This document shows positions 21,148 through 30,053 of a stretch of DNA of 64,000 bases, piece after piece (the first letter of the stretch is position 1; each line of letters begins with the position of its first letter). A program made the translations under genes and the position numbers. The DNA comes from Sandaracinaceae bacterium (GTDB lineage Bacteria; Myxococcota_A; Polyangia; Polyangiales; Houyiibacteriaceae): the NCBI GenBank assembly GCA_016706685.1, contig JADJJE010000050.1, positions 65,585 through 129,584 on the forward strand, given 5' to 3'. The notes under the pieces are model-generated. The model was given only the letters and a program-made list of their open reading frames with translations. It was not told the DNA's origin and searched no databases.

Positions 21148-22169
21148 CCTGCGATCCCGGCGACCGCGTCGGAGGCGGTGGGCACCTCTTCGATCAGCTT
21201 CGCGAGGATCTTGTCCGTGCTCACCCCGTCCGCGTCGGCCTCGAAGTTGGGGATCAAGCGGTGCCGCAGCGCCGGCAGGAGCACCCGCTGCACGTCGGGC
21301 AGCGACACGTGCGCGCGCCCGTTCATGAGGGCCACCACCTTGGCGGCCAGGAGCACGCTCTGCGCGCCACGCACCCCCGCGCCATAGCGCAGCCACGAGC
21401 GAGCCGCGCTGGCGGCCGCATCACAGGTGGGGTCCGACATGCGCACGAAGCGGGCCACGTAGCGCGCGATGGGCGAGGCCACCTGCACGCTGCGCACCAG
21501 CTCGCGCTGCTCGAGGATGCGCGCGGCGTCCAGCACCACGGGGACCGTCTCGCTCACCAGGCCCGTGGTGCGGTGCAGGATGGCCACCAGCGTGTCTTCG
21601 TCGGGGTTGGGGACCAGCACCTTGAACAGGAAGCGGTCGAGCTGCGCCTCGGGCAGCGGATAGGTGCCCTCCATCTCGATGGGGTTCTCGGTGGCGAGCA
21701 CGAAGAACGGGGCCTGCAGCGCGTGCCGCTTGCCGGCGATGGTCACGCTCTGCTCGGCCATGGCCTCGAGCAGGGCGCTCTGCGTCTTGGGGGTGGCGCG
21801 GTTGATCTCGTCGGCCAGCACCAGCTGCCCGAAGATGGGCCCGCGCTGCAGCTCGAAGCGCTTCCGGCCGTGCTCGTCCTCCACCACCATCTGCGTGCCC
21901 ACGATGTCGGCCGGCATGAGGTCGGGCGTGAACTGGATGCGCGAGAAGTGCAGCGACATGGCCTCCGCCAGCGTGCGCACCAGCAGCGTCTTGCCGAGGC
22001 CCGGTGCGCCCTCGAGCAGCACGTGCCCGCCCGCGAAGAGGCAGATCAGCACCTCCTCGACCACACCGTCCTGGCCCACGATCACCTTGGCCACCGCGTC
22101 CCGCAGGCGCGCGACGTCTTCCCCGAAGCGGACGAGCGCGTCCGGGTGGGGCTGCATTGGCTCGCTCAT
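21144..22169 (-). CDS. MoxR family AAA+ ATPase
   Basis: A 341-residue AAA+ ATPase of the MoxR family (AAA_3). Visible are Walker A LEGAPGLGKTLL near residue 55, FSRIQFTPDLMPADIVGTQM, Walker B LVLADEINRATPKTQSALLE, sensor-1 FFVLATENPIEMEGTYPLPE and the sensor-2 lid (YGAGVRGAQSVLLAAKVVAL). MoxR proteins act as chaperone-like ATPases that help metal or cofactor insertion or complex assembly together with DUF58 and VWA proteins, all present downstream. Both its start and stop overlap neighbours by ATGA, showing a tightly coupled operon. Confidence 0.95.
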   Translation of the reverse strand: MSEPMQPHPDALVRFGEDVARLRDAVAKVIVGQDGVVEEVLICLFAGGHVLLEGAPGLGKTLLVRTLAEAMSLHFSRIQFTPDLMPADIVGTQMVVEDEHGRKRFELQRGPIFGQLVLADEINRATPKTQSALLEAMAEQSVTIAGKRHALQAPFFVLATENPIEMEGTYPLPEAQLDRFLFKVLVPNPDEDTLVAILHRTTGLVSETVPVVLDAARILEQRELVRSVQVASPIARYVARFVRMSDPTCDAAASAARSWLRYGAGVRGAQSVLLAAKVVALMNGRAHVSLPDVQRVLLPALRHRLIPNFEADADGVSTDKILAKLIEEVPTASDAVAGIAG

Positions 22170-23896
22170 TCGTCACCTCCAAAGAACTCGCGCACGTGCT
22201 CTCGATACTCGCGCGGGATGGGGGCGCGCTCCACCCCTTGCCCGCCGCTGCCGGCCACCGCCGTGCCAGAGCCGACCACTTCGCCTGCCGGAGCGCCGCT
22301 GCCCTGCGGGTCCACCCACTCCACCCAGGAGCGCGATGGCGAGCCGGCGCGGCGCGTGGGGCGCACACGACCCAGCAGGGGGGAGTCGGCGTCCAAGACA
22401 TCGGTCTGGCCGCCCTCGGGGCCCTGGCCACCGCCTTGCCCAGCGCCGCCGGTGCCGGAGCCGCTCCCCTGCCCTTGGCCGCTTCCCTGTCCTTGGCCCT
22501 GGCCCTGACCTTGGCCTTGCCCCTGACCCTGGCCTTGACCCTGACCCTGACCCTGACGGGCCACCGGGATGCCACCACCGCGGCCGCCCTGCGTCATGCC
22601 GCCCGGCTGCGGCGGTGAGCCGTCCCCGCTGCCGCCCACTTGGCGCTGCAGGTCATCGAGCGCCGCCAGCGCGTCGCGCAGCTGCTGCTCCATTTCGTCG
22701 GCCGTGGGAGGGCTCGCGGCATCGGCAGCCTCGGCCGCCGCTTGGTCGTTCTCGGCGGCCTGCGCGTCGGCCAGCGCGTTGCCCAGCCGCTGCCGCTCCT
22801 CGGGCGTGAGGCGCCGCCAGGCCTCGGCCATGGCGTCCACCATGGCCTGGTTCAGGCCTTCCGCGTCGCCGTCGCGCGCCAGGCGCTCCAGCGTCCGGTC
22901 CAGCGCGGCGCGCTGCGTCTCGGGCATGGCCTCGGCCAGCTGACGCGCCAGGGCCGCCTGCTGGCTACGCCGGTCCAGCGTGTCGCGCTGCCGCAAGAGG
23001 CCATCGGCCAGCTCGTTGTCGCCCGCCGCGCGGGCCGCCTCGGCTGCCTGCGTGAGCGCCTGGCGTGCGCGCTCGCGGTCCGCCGCCTCGCGCCGCCCCG
23101 CCGCGCGCTGCACGGCCCGCGACAAGGACTCGAGGTCGCGCTCGGCCACGGCCCGCGCCATCTCGCGTTCCCCCGCCAGCGCATCCGTGGCGGCCTCGCG
23201 CGCGCGCTGTTGCGAAGGCGTGTCCGCGCGGCGCGCCTGGGCCACCTCTTCGCGCACGCGGTGCAGGCCGTCCAGCGCCTCGCGCCGTGGCATGCCTTCT
23301 GAGAAGCGCTGCCGCAGCGCCTCGGCGTCCTGGGCGGCCCGTTCCAGCTGCGCGCGCTGCGCCTCGTCCCGTGCCTGGCGCGGCAGCTCGGCCACACGCG
23401 TGAGCGCCGGCGCGATGGCCAGCGTGACGCTCTCGGCCCCGGGCGGGCGGCGCACGGGCGGCGGCAGCGGCACGCCGTACACGGCCAGCAGCGCGGCGGC
23501 ATAGAACGCGATGCCCAGCCACTCACCGTTCAGCACGCGGGGCCGCACGTCGCGCGCGGTCTTGCCGTGCAGCGCCGCCTGGGCTTGCTGCTGCGTGTGC
23601 ACATGGGCGCCGCCCTCGAAGCTCGAGACCAGCGCAAAGCCGGCGTCCAGCCGCTGGTCCACGTAGGTCACCAGATCGAGCGGGGCATCATGCCGCGTGA
23701 GCGCGCGCCCGAGCGCAGCCAGCAGGGCCACACCCAGCCCCACCAGGGCGTGCCAGCGGGGCACGGCGGGCAGCGCGAGCGCCAGCAGCACGCTGAGCGT
23801 GCCCACCACGATCACCCACGTGGCGAAGGTGCGCACGAAGGTCCGGAGCCGGACGGCGCGCTGCACGGCAACGAGCAGGTGGGGGAGCTGGTCCAT
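22166..23896 (-). CDS. DUF4175-like membrane protein with coiled coil and GQ repeat
   Basis: A 576-residue protein. Two to three N-terminal helices occur (TWVIVVGTLSVLLALALP, HALVGLGVALLAALG, LGIAFYAAALLAVYGV). A very long charged Ala/Arg/Gln/Glu-rich coiled coil spans residues about 170-400. A Gly-Gln tandem repeat (GQ about 12 times, then GSGQG) near residues 460-490 is encoded by a 6-base tandem repeat at 22480-22557. The layout resembles DUF4175-type proteins found next to MoxR/DUF58 genes. The low-complexity repeat is probably a flexible linker and a replication-slippage site. It is the first gene of the eight-gene operon, 54 bases after the cytochrome gene. Confidence 0.75.
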   Translation of the reverse strand: MDQLPHLLVAVQRAVRLRTFVRTFATWVIVVGTLSVLLALALPAVPRWHALVGLGVALLAALGRALTRHDAPLDLVTYVDQRLDAGFALVSSFEGGAHVHTQQQAQAALHGKTARDVRPRVLNGEWLGIAFYAAALLAVYGVPLPPPVRRPPGAESVTLAIAPALTRVAELPRQARDEAQRAQLERAAQDAEALRQRFSEGMPRREALDGLHRVREEVAQARRADTPSQQRAREAATDALAGEREMARAVAERDLESLSRAVQRAAGRREAADRERARQALTQAAEAARAAGDNELADGLLRQRDTLDRRSQQAALARQLAEAMPETQRAALDRTLERLARDGDAEGLNQAMVDAMAEAWRRLTPEERQRLGNALADAQAAENDQAAAEAADAASPPTADEMEQQLRDALAALDDLQRQVGGSGDGSPPQPGGMTQGGRGGGIPVARQGQGQGQGQGQGQGQGQGQGQGQGSGQGQGSGSGTGGAGQGGGQGPEGGQTDVLDADSPLLGRVRPTRRAGSPSRSWVEWVDPQGSGAPAGEVVGSGTAVAGSGGQGVERAPIPREYREHVREFFGGDE

Positions 23897-23950
23897 CGGA
23901 TACGCGACCCAGAGTGCGCCAAAAGGCTTGGCTGCACTCCAAGAACGTCC

Positions 23951-24520
23951 CTATTCGACCACACCTTCCCCATTGCCCGAAAGAGTCCCGTGGGGCGAGG
24001 GAGCCGCGGTCGCCCCGCCGTCCTCCAGCACGCCACCGTCGGGCCCAGCCGCGGGGGCCTCCACCGGCTCGGGCGGAGCCATGCTGCGCAGGTGCGCCAC
24101 CAGCCCGCGGACGCCCTCGGGGGGGACGCGCTCCCCGAACGCCGGCATCATGCCGCGCCCGAGGGTGATGATGGAGACCAGCTGGTCGTCGCTCAGGGTG
24201 GCCTGCCACTGAGCGCTCTGGAAGTTGGGGAGCCGCATGATGGGCGCGCGATCCGGACCGTCGCCGCGGCCCTCTGCGCCATGGCAGCCCGCGCAGGCCA
24301 CCAGGTACACCGTGCGCGCCGTGCGCTGCTCGGGGGTGAGGCCGTCATCCACGGGGGCCGCGGGCACCTGAGCCCCCTCTGCGCCACCCGGCACCGAGTC
24401 GGGCGGGTGCGCGTGGTCCGCCGGAGTCCACGTCTCGGTGGCCGTGGGCGCGCGGTCGCAGCCCAGCGCGAGGAGCAGCGCCACCGTCACCCACACACCG
24501 TCGAGCTTGCGCAGCGCCAT
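23951..24520 (-). CDS. c-type cytochrome lipoprotein
   Basis: A 189-residue lipoprotein with a hydrophobic leader ending LLLALGC. The haem-attachment motif CAGCH follows at about residue 78 in YLVACAGCHGAEGRGDGP. The distal Met ligand is likely in GRGMMPAFGERV, followed by the final helix VRGLVAHLRSM, giving one class I cytochrome c domain. A Pro/Gly/Ala tail ends the protein. The ATG at 24520 overlaps the hisG stop (TGATG); a GTG lies one codon before. Probably an outer- or inner-membrane anchored periplasmic electron carrier. Its position after hisG looks incidental and not functional. Confidence 0.88.
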   Translation of the reverse strand: MALRKLDGVWVTVALLLALGCDRAPTATETWTPADHAHPPDSVPGGAEGAQVPAAPVDDGLTPEQRTARTVYLVACAGCHGAEGRGDGPDRAPIMRLPNFQSAQWQATLSDDQLVSIITLGRGMMPAFGERVPPEGVRGLVAHLRSMAPPEPVEAPAAGPDGGVLEDGGATAAPSPHGTLSGNGEGVVE

Positions 24521-25176
24521 CACTCGGAGTCCTTCAGCGCGGCCAGCAGCGGCGCAATGAGCTCGCGCTTGAGCTTGAAGCCCGCGCGGTTGGCCACCAC
24601 CACGGACGACACCTCCACCACCAGCTCGAGCGGCGCGAGGCCGTTCTGCTTGAGCGTCTCACCCGTCTCCACGAGGTCCACGATGACGTCGGCCAGGCCC
24701 GTGAGCGGTGCCAATTCCACGCTGCCCTGCAGGAAGATGGTCTCTACGGGGAGGCCCTTCTGCCGGAAGTGGCGCGTGGCGATGTTGGGGAACTTGGTGC
24801 CCACGCGCAGCGTGCGCCCGCCGCGACCCGCCACCGGATAGCTGCCCGGCACACCGCACACCATCATGTTGCAGCGCCCGATGCCGAGATCGATGGGCGC
24901 GTACAGGTCGTACTCGCGCTCCAGCAGCACGTCGCGCCCCACCACGCCCACGTCGGCGGCGCCGTACTCCACGTAGGTGGGCACGTCGTCGGGCTTCAAC
25001 AACAGGAAGCTGACACCGCGCTTGGTGTCGCGCCGGATGAGCTGGCGCGTGTCCTCGGTGAGCGCGCGCGTGTCGATGCCGGCACGCTGAAAGCGCGGGA
25101 TGAGCTGCTGCAGCACGCGCCCCTTGGGCACGGCGATGATCAGGCTGTCTTCGGGCGAGCGCTGGTTGCGACCCAC
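24520..25176 (-). CDS. hisG: ATP phosphoribosyltransferase, short form
   Basis: A 218-residue HisG catalysing the first step of histidine synthesis, ATP plus PRPP to phosphoribosyl-ATP. Recognisable are IIAVPKGRV at the N-terminus, the YVEYGAADVGVVGRDVL segment, ELAPLTGLADVIVDLVETG, which carries the PRPP-binding signature region, and TLKQNGL. It ends after the catalytic domains and lacks the C-terminal regulatory domain. By family knowledge, short forms need a HisZ partner for activity and feedback; no hisZ is in the window. The start is GTG 25176, one base after the murA stop. The other his genes are elsewhere. Confidence 0.93.
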   Translation of the reverse strand: MGRNQRSPEDSLIIAVPKGRVLQQLIPRFQRAGIDTRALTEDTRQLIRRDTKRGVSFLLLKPDDVPTYVEYGAADVGVVGRDVLLEREYDLYAPIDLGIGRCNMMVCGVPGSYPVAGRGGRTLRVGTKFPNIATRHFRQKGLPVETIFLQGSVELAPLTGLADVIVDLVETGETLKQNGLAPLELVVEVSSVVVANRAGFKLKRELIAPLLAALKDSE

Positions 25177-25177
25177 G

Positions 25178-26443
<1,266 letters not shown>

Positions 26444-26534
26444 GGGGGGGTGCTTACGCCACGGCTTCGGGGACCGCAAGCTTTCCTCCTGCTGGTGGGT
26501 GGATGTGGGCGTTCTGGGGGGCGTGATCGATCGG

Positions 26535-26672
26535 AGGGCGAGGGGCATCCTGTTCTGCGGGTGCGCTCGCGCTGGCGCTCGCTCTGATACGTCCCTGAAA
26601 GCGGCACTTCGCTGCGCTGCGTTTGCTTTCTGGGGCCCATCAAGCCCCGCTGAACAGGACGCCCCTCGCCCT
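26535..26672. repeat. Long inverted repeat, 27-bp arms, 84-bp loop
   Basis: In the gap between divergent murA and the PP2C-like gene, the arm at 26535-26561 (starting AGGGCGAGGGGCATCCTG) pairs with 26646-26672 (ending CGCCCCTCGCCCT) with only two mismatches over 27 bp. The loop carries smaller inverted repeats. It could be a structured RNA, a transposon remnant or a cruciform. No coding sequence was supported in 26444-26897 apart from low-complexity GTGGTC and GACGGC runs near 26787-26840. Confidence 0.6.
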
Positions 26673-26897
26673 CCATGGCGGCGTCCGTCGAAGCGCGCAT
26701 GAGCCCCGGGTGGGACGGTTGGGGCCCCTTCGCTCGCGAGGGGCTCGACGGAGTGAGGGGGGCGCGGGCAGTGCCTCACGTTCATCGTGGACGTGGTCGT
26801 GGTCGTGGTCGTGAGCCTTGTCGGCGACGGCGACGGCGACGGGTGCTGTGCGGACGAGGGGCTTGAGGCCGGATCGTCGACAGCCTACGGTTCGCGT

Positions 26898-27668
26898 GTG
26901 GCGTTGGAGATCCGGAGTGCGACTGCGTTTCGTTGGGGGCCGCCCCGGCTGGTGGGGCAGGAGTCCGACTTGGTCCGCGTGTTGGAAGAGGGGGCGGTGA
27001 CGGTGGTGCTGATGGCGAACGCCTCCGAGGGCGGGTTCTCGTCGTGCTGGCCGGCGGGTTCGCGGCTGTTGCTCGACCTCTTCGAAGCGGAGTGGGCGGG
27101 CACGTGCGGAGAGGTGGCTGCGCGACTCGAAGAGGCGTTTCGCGGCGTGGCGCGCCGGTTCGCCGAGACGGCGCCGTCGCTCTGTCCGGATGCCATGTGG
27201 GACGCGGAGGATGCGCCGACTGGGTGCCTCCTCGTGTTGGTGGGCACCGAGCTCGGGTGGCAGGCGGCCTGGATTGGCGGCGATGTCGCGGTGTTGGTGC
27301 GGCGAGGTGAGGTGGTCGGCGCCACGCGGCCGCACACGCTGCTCGAGCATTTCCGGGCGGAGAGTCCGGACAGAGAGGTGGACCCCGCCATCATTCCTGC
27401 GGTCATCGCGCGGACGATTGGGCTTCCGGGCGAACGCAGCATGACGCCGTCGTTTGCGGCGTTCACGTGGGAGCCCAGCGACACGCTCGTCGTGATGAAC
27501 TGGTCGCTGCACCGAGGGGATGCGGGCGCGGTGCAGGCGGCGGCGAAGGAGGCCGCCAGGAGTGCGTCACCGTCCGCGCTCGCGGAGCGTCTCGTGGAGC
27601 AGGCCTGGTCGCGCGAGTTGCTGGCGTATGCGGCGGTGGCCGTGCTGCGCCTGGAGGGGGACGCGTAG
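26898..27668 (+). CDS. PP2C-like (PPM family) phosphatase, probably degenerate
   Basis: About 256 residues from GTG 26898; an upstream in-frame ATG at 26787 would add a low-complexity Val/Asp/Gly leader encoded by short tandem repeats, which I exclude. The middle resembles the core of PP2C phosphatases: GCLLVLVGTELGWQAAWIGG, then DVAVLVRRGEVVGATRPHTL, followed by an Asp/Val region and EPSDTLVVMNWSLHRGDAG, similar to the terminal D-G strand. The canonical metal-binding Asp triplets (DGxGG, GDSR) are altered (IGGDVA), so catalytic activity is doubtful. Likely a signalling or pseudo-phosphatase. Family call is by pattern only. Confidence 0.5.
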   Translation: MALEIRSATAFRWGPPRLVGQESDLVRVLEEGAVTVVLMANASEGGFSSCWPAGSRLLLDLFEAEWAGTCGEVAARLEEAFRGVARRFAETAPSLCPDAMWDAEDAPTGCLLVLVGTELGWQAAWIGGDVAVLVRRGEVVGATRPHTLLEHFRAESPDREVDPAIIPAVIARTIGLPGERSMTPSFAAFTWEPSDTLVVMNWSLHRGDAGAVQAAAKEAARSASPSALAERLVEQAWSRELLAYAAVAVLRLEGDA

Positions 27669-27733
27669 GACGGCCGAAAGAGCGGTGCGTACCCCGTTGC
27701 TTGTCTTCGAACCCAGCGAGTACTTTGCGCAGG

Positions 27734-28162
27734 ATGAGCAGGTCGATGGGAAGGCGCGGAGCGCACCGCGAACGGGGCGGGGTGATGTCGGTGGTGGGTG
27801 TTGTGCTCGCGGTGACCGCATGCGGCTGTGGCCCATCGAGGAACACGATCGTCGACGCGGGAACCGACCACGGCGTGGACCTGGGTGTGAGTCCCGATCA
27901 AGGGCGCCCCCGCGACCAAGGCGGCGACGCCGACCAGGGGTCTGGCCCAGACCTGGGCGCAGCGGATCAGAGCGTGAACCCAGACCAGGATTTGGTCGAT
28001 CAGGCCGTGCACGGGTTCCACATAGCTCACCAGAACACGGCGGGCGCCACCGTCTCGCGCAGTGAGAGCTTCCGCATGGTTCGGATGCACGGCCGCAGCG
28101 GCCAGGGCTCTTCAAGCAGCTATTCGCGCAGTACACACGTTACCGGAGGACGACGGCCATGA
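27734..28162 (+). CDS. Asp-rich lipoprotein, cassette copy 1
   Basis: 142 residues from ATG 27734. A basic N-terminus, then a hydrophobic segment and lipobox VLAVTAC. A linker rich in D, Q and G follows (GVDLGVSPDQGRPRDQGGD). The conserved C-terminal tail reads HQNTAGATVSRSESFRMVRM and ends with STHVTGG. The tail and the linker recur nearly unchanged in the copy at 29652. The stop overlaps the ATG of the collagen-like gene (ATGA), so the two are translated together. The tail may be a surface-exposed or sorting element, but no family is known to me. Confidence 0.75.
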   Translation: MSRSMGRRGAHRERGGVMSVVGVVLAVTACGCGPSRNTIVDAGTDHGVDLGVSPDQGRPRDQGGDADQGSGPDLGAADQSVNPDQDLVDQAVHGFHIAHQNTAGATVSRSESFRMVRMHGRSGQGSSSSYSRSTHVTGGRRP

Positions 28163-29559
28163 AGCATGCACTCTCCATCCTATTGATGGCGGCTTTCACC
28201 CTTGCGCCTCGTACGACAGACGCTCAAGTGCCTGCGCTTCTGGTGGAGCAGGGCGTGCTGTTCGACGCCAACGGCGACCCAGTGACCACCGCCGTGCCCA
28301 TGGTGTTCTCGCTCTACGCCACGCCCACCGACACCAACGCCGTGTGGAGCGAGACCCACACCGTCACGCCCGACCAGGGCGTCTTCTCCGTCGTGCTAGG
28401 AGAGCTCTCCCCCATCGACCCCGCCGCCCTCTTCGACGGTGGCCCCATGTACCTGGGCGTGCGTGTCGGTAGCGACTCCGAGATGACCCCGCGCGAGACC
28501 CTCGTCAGCGTGCCCTATGCGCTGCACGCCGGCACCGCCGAAGACGTGGTCGGCGACATTCACCCCACTTCGGTCTCGGTGAACGGAGCGCTGGTCATCG
28601 ACGCGACCGGACGCTGGGTGGGCGACTCCACCGGGCTCGTCGGACCGCCCGGTGCCGATGGGGCGCCAGGCATGCAGGGCGCTCCAGGTGCTGACGGGGC
28701 TCCTGGTGCTCAGGGCCCCCCCGGTGCCGATGGGGCGCCAGGCATTCAGGGCGCTCCAGGCGCTGACGGTTCTCCGGGCGCTCAGGGCCCCCCCGGCGCG
28801 CAGGGCCCCCCCGGTGCTGACGGGGCACCCGGCGCGCAGGGCCCTCCGGGTGCGAACGGAGCTCCAGGTGCGCAGGGCCCTCCTGGGGCTGACGGGGCTC
28901 CTGGTGCCAACGGAGCTCCCGGCGCTCAGGGCCCGCCCGGCGCGCAGGGCCCGCCCGGCGCGCAGGGCCCGCCCGGCGCTGACGGGGCTCCTGGCGCCAA
29001 CGGAGCTCCCGGCGTTCAAGGCCTGCCCGGTGCCAACGGTGCTCCTGGCGTTCAAGGCCCGCCCGGTGCCAGCGGTGCGCCTGGCGCGCTGGGCCCGCCT
29101 GGTGCTGACGGGGCTCCGGGCGCGCAGGGCCTCCCCGGTATGCAGGGCCCACAAGGCGATGATGGCATCGTCGCAGTCGCCCGCATCGCTGGCAACTTGT
29201 GGTCGGTCCCCTTCACCAGCACGACTCTCGCGTTTTGGGGACCGACGGTCTCCGTTTCGATCGCAAGTGGTCAGCGACTCACCGCCTCGGTCTCGACTGC
29301 CGCCTTCACGCAGGGCGGTGGATGGATGTACTACTCGGTCTGCTACCGCGCCGAGCCCTCTGGCGTGATTGCCCAACTCGGAAGCTCAGACACCTACATA
29401 CAGTTCCCGGGAAACTATCACGTGACGCTGAGCTTCGCCGGGACTTCTGCACTGGGCGAACTCGCCGCTGGGACCTACTCGGTGGGCCTCTGCGGTAACA
29501 CCTCGGGACCCGGAGTCACGGGGTATCGCGCGAACGGGTGGGTGATGCTTCACAACTGA
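28159..29559 (+). CDS. Collagen-like secreted protein, cassette copy 1
   Basis: A 466-residue protein with a signal peptide ending near TTDAQ (residue 23). A globular N-domain of about 140 residues follows (LVEQGVLFDANGDPV, ETHTVTPDQGVFSVVLGE, VPYALHAGTAEDV), as in tail-fibre-like and surface proteins. An uninterrupted collagen-like Gly-X-Y stretch of about 58 triplets occupies residues 162-336 (28642-29166), and a C-terminal beta-rich head spans about 340-466. Gly-X-Y runs trimerise as a triple helix, so a surface fibre is likely. Translationally coupled to the upstream lipoprotein. The N-domain is almost identical to copy 2, while repeat length and head differ. Confidence 0.9.
   Translation: MKHALSILLMAAFTLAPRTTDAQVPALLVEQGVLFDANGDPVTTAVPMVFSLYATPTDTNAVWSETHTVTPDQGVFSVVLGELSPIDPAALFDGGPMYLGVRVGSDSEMTPRETLVSVPYALHAGTAEDVVGDIHPTSVSVNGALVIDATGRWVGDSTGLVGPPGADGAPGMQGAPGADGAPGAQGPPGADGAPGIQGAPGADGSPGAQGPPGAQGPPGADGAPGAQGPPGANGAPGAQGPPGADGAPGANGAPGAQGPPGAQGPPGAQGPPGADGAPGANGAPGVQGLPGANGAPGVQGPPGASGAPGALGPPGADGAPGAQGLPGMQGPQGDDGIVAVARIAGNLWSVPFTSTTLAFWGPTVSVSIASGQRLTASVSTAAFTQGGGWMYYSVCYRAEPSGVIAQLGSSDTYIQFPGNYHVTLSFAGTSALGELAAGTYSVGLCGNTSGPGVTGYRANGWVMLHN
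28642..29166 (+). repeat. Collagen Gly-X-Y coding repeat
   Basis: About 58 consecutive Gly-X-Y triplets built from 9-18 bp variants of GGNGCNGAC/GGNGCNCAG/GGNCCNCCN. Variants of the longer unit GADGAPGAQGPPG recur, as expected of expansion by slippage or unequal crossing-over. Confidence 0.9.
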
Positions 29560-29651
29560 TCGGGTCGGCCGGGCTGTGCCACCCTCCGCGACGCCGTGAG
29601 CCCGGCGAACCCGATTGCCCCACATCGGGTTCCATGCTTAGAGTGCGCATC

Positions 29652-30053
29652 ATGAGCAGGTGGACGGGACGGCGCGGAGAAAACCGCGGAACAAACGGAG
29701 CGGTCTCGTTCGTGAGCCTCGCGCTCGCGGTGACCGCATGCGGCTGTGGCTCGTCCGGGAACACGCGTGTGGATGCGGGCATCGACCACGGCGTGGACCT
29801 TGGTGTCAGTCCCGACCAGGGACGCCCCAGCGACCAAGGCGCCGACCTGGGCGCCACGGATCAGGGCGCGACGGACCAGGACGTGGCCGACCAGGGCTTG
29901 CTCGGGTTCCGCGTCACTCACCAGAACACCGCGGGCGCCACGGTCTCGCGCAGTGAGAGCTTCCGCATGGTCCGGATGAACGGACGCGGCAGCCAGGGTT
30001 CTTCGCCGAGTTACTCGCGCGGCACACACGTCACTGGAGGATCTCGCCCATGA
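29652..30053 (+). CDS. Asp-rich lipoprotein, cassette copy 2
   Basis: 133 residues from ATG 29652, paralogous to the gene at 27734. It has the same MSR-GRRG start, the lipobox ALAVTAC, a shorter DQG/DLG linker (GVDLGVSPDQGRPSDQG) and the same tail (HQNTAGATVSRSESFRMVRM, ending THVTGG). The tail is conserved better than the linker, so the tail is under selection. Coupled by ATGA to the next collagen-like gene. The 92-bp gap before it contains no terminator-like hairpin that I can see. Confidence 0.75.
   Translation: MSRWTGRRGENRGTNGAVSFVSLALAVTACGCGSSGNTRVDAGIDHGVDLGVSPDQGRPSDQGADLGATDQGATDQDVADQGLLGFRVTHQNTAGATVSRSESFRMVRMNGRGSQGSSPSYSRGTHVTGGSRP

Noticed and set aside
26444..26551. Upstream ATG (26551) as murA start
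   Set aside because: It would add an Arg/Pro/Ser-rich extension not found in MurA; GTG 26443 gives the standard N-terminus.
26640..27512. Minus-strand open frame over the PP2C-like gene
   Set aside because: Arg/His/Pro-rich shadow; the plus-strand frame gives a balanced composition and a family-like core.
28642..29166. Repetitive block that might be mistaken for a CRISPR array or minisatellite
   Set aside because: Units are 9-18 bp variants of collagen Gly-X-Y codons in one intact frame; no spacers.
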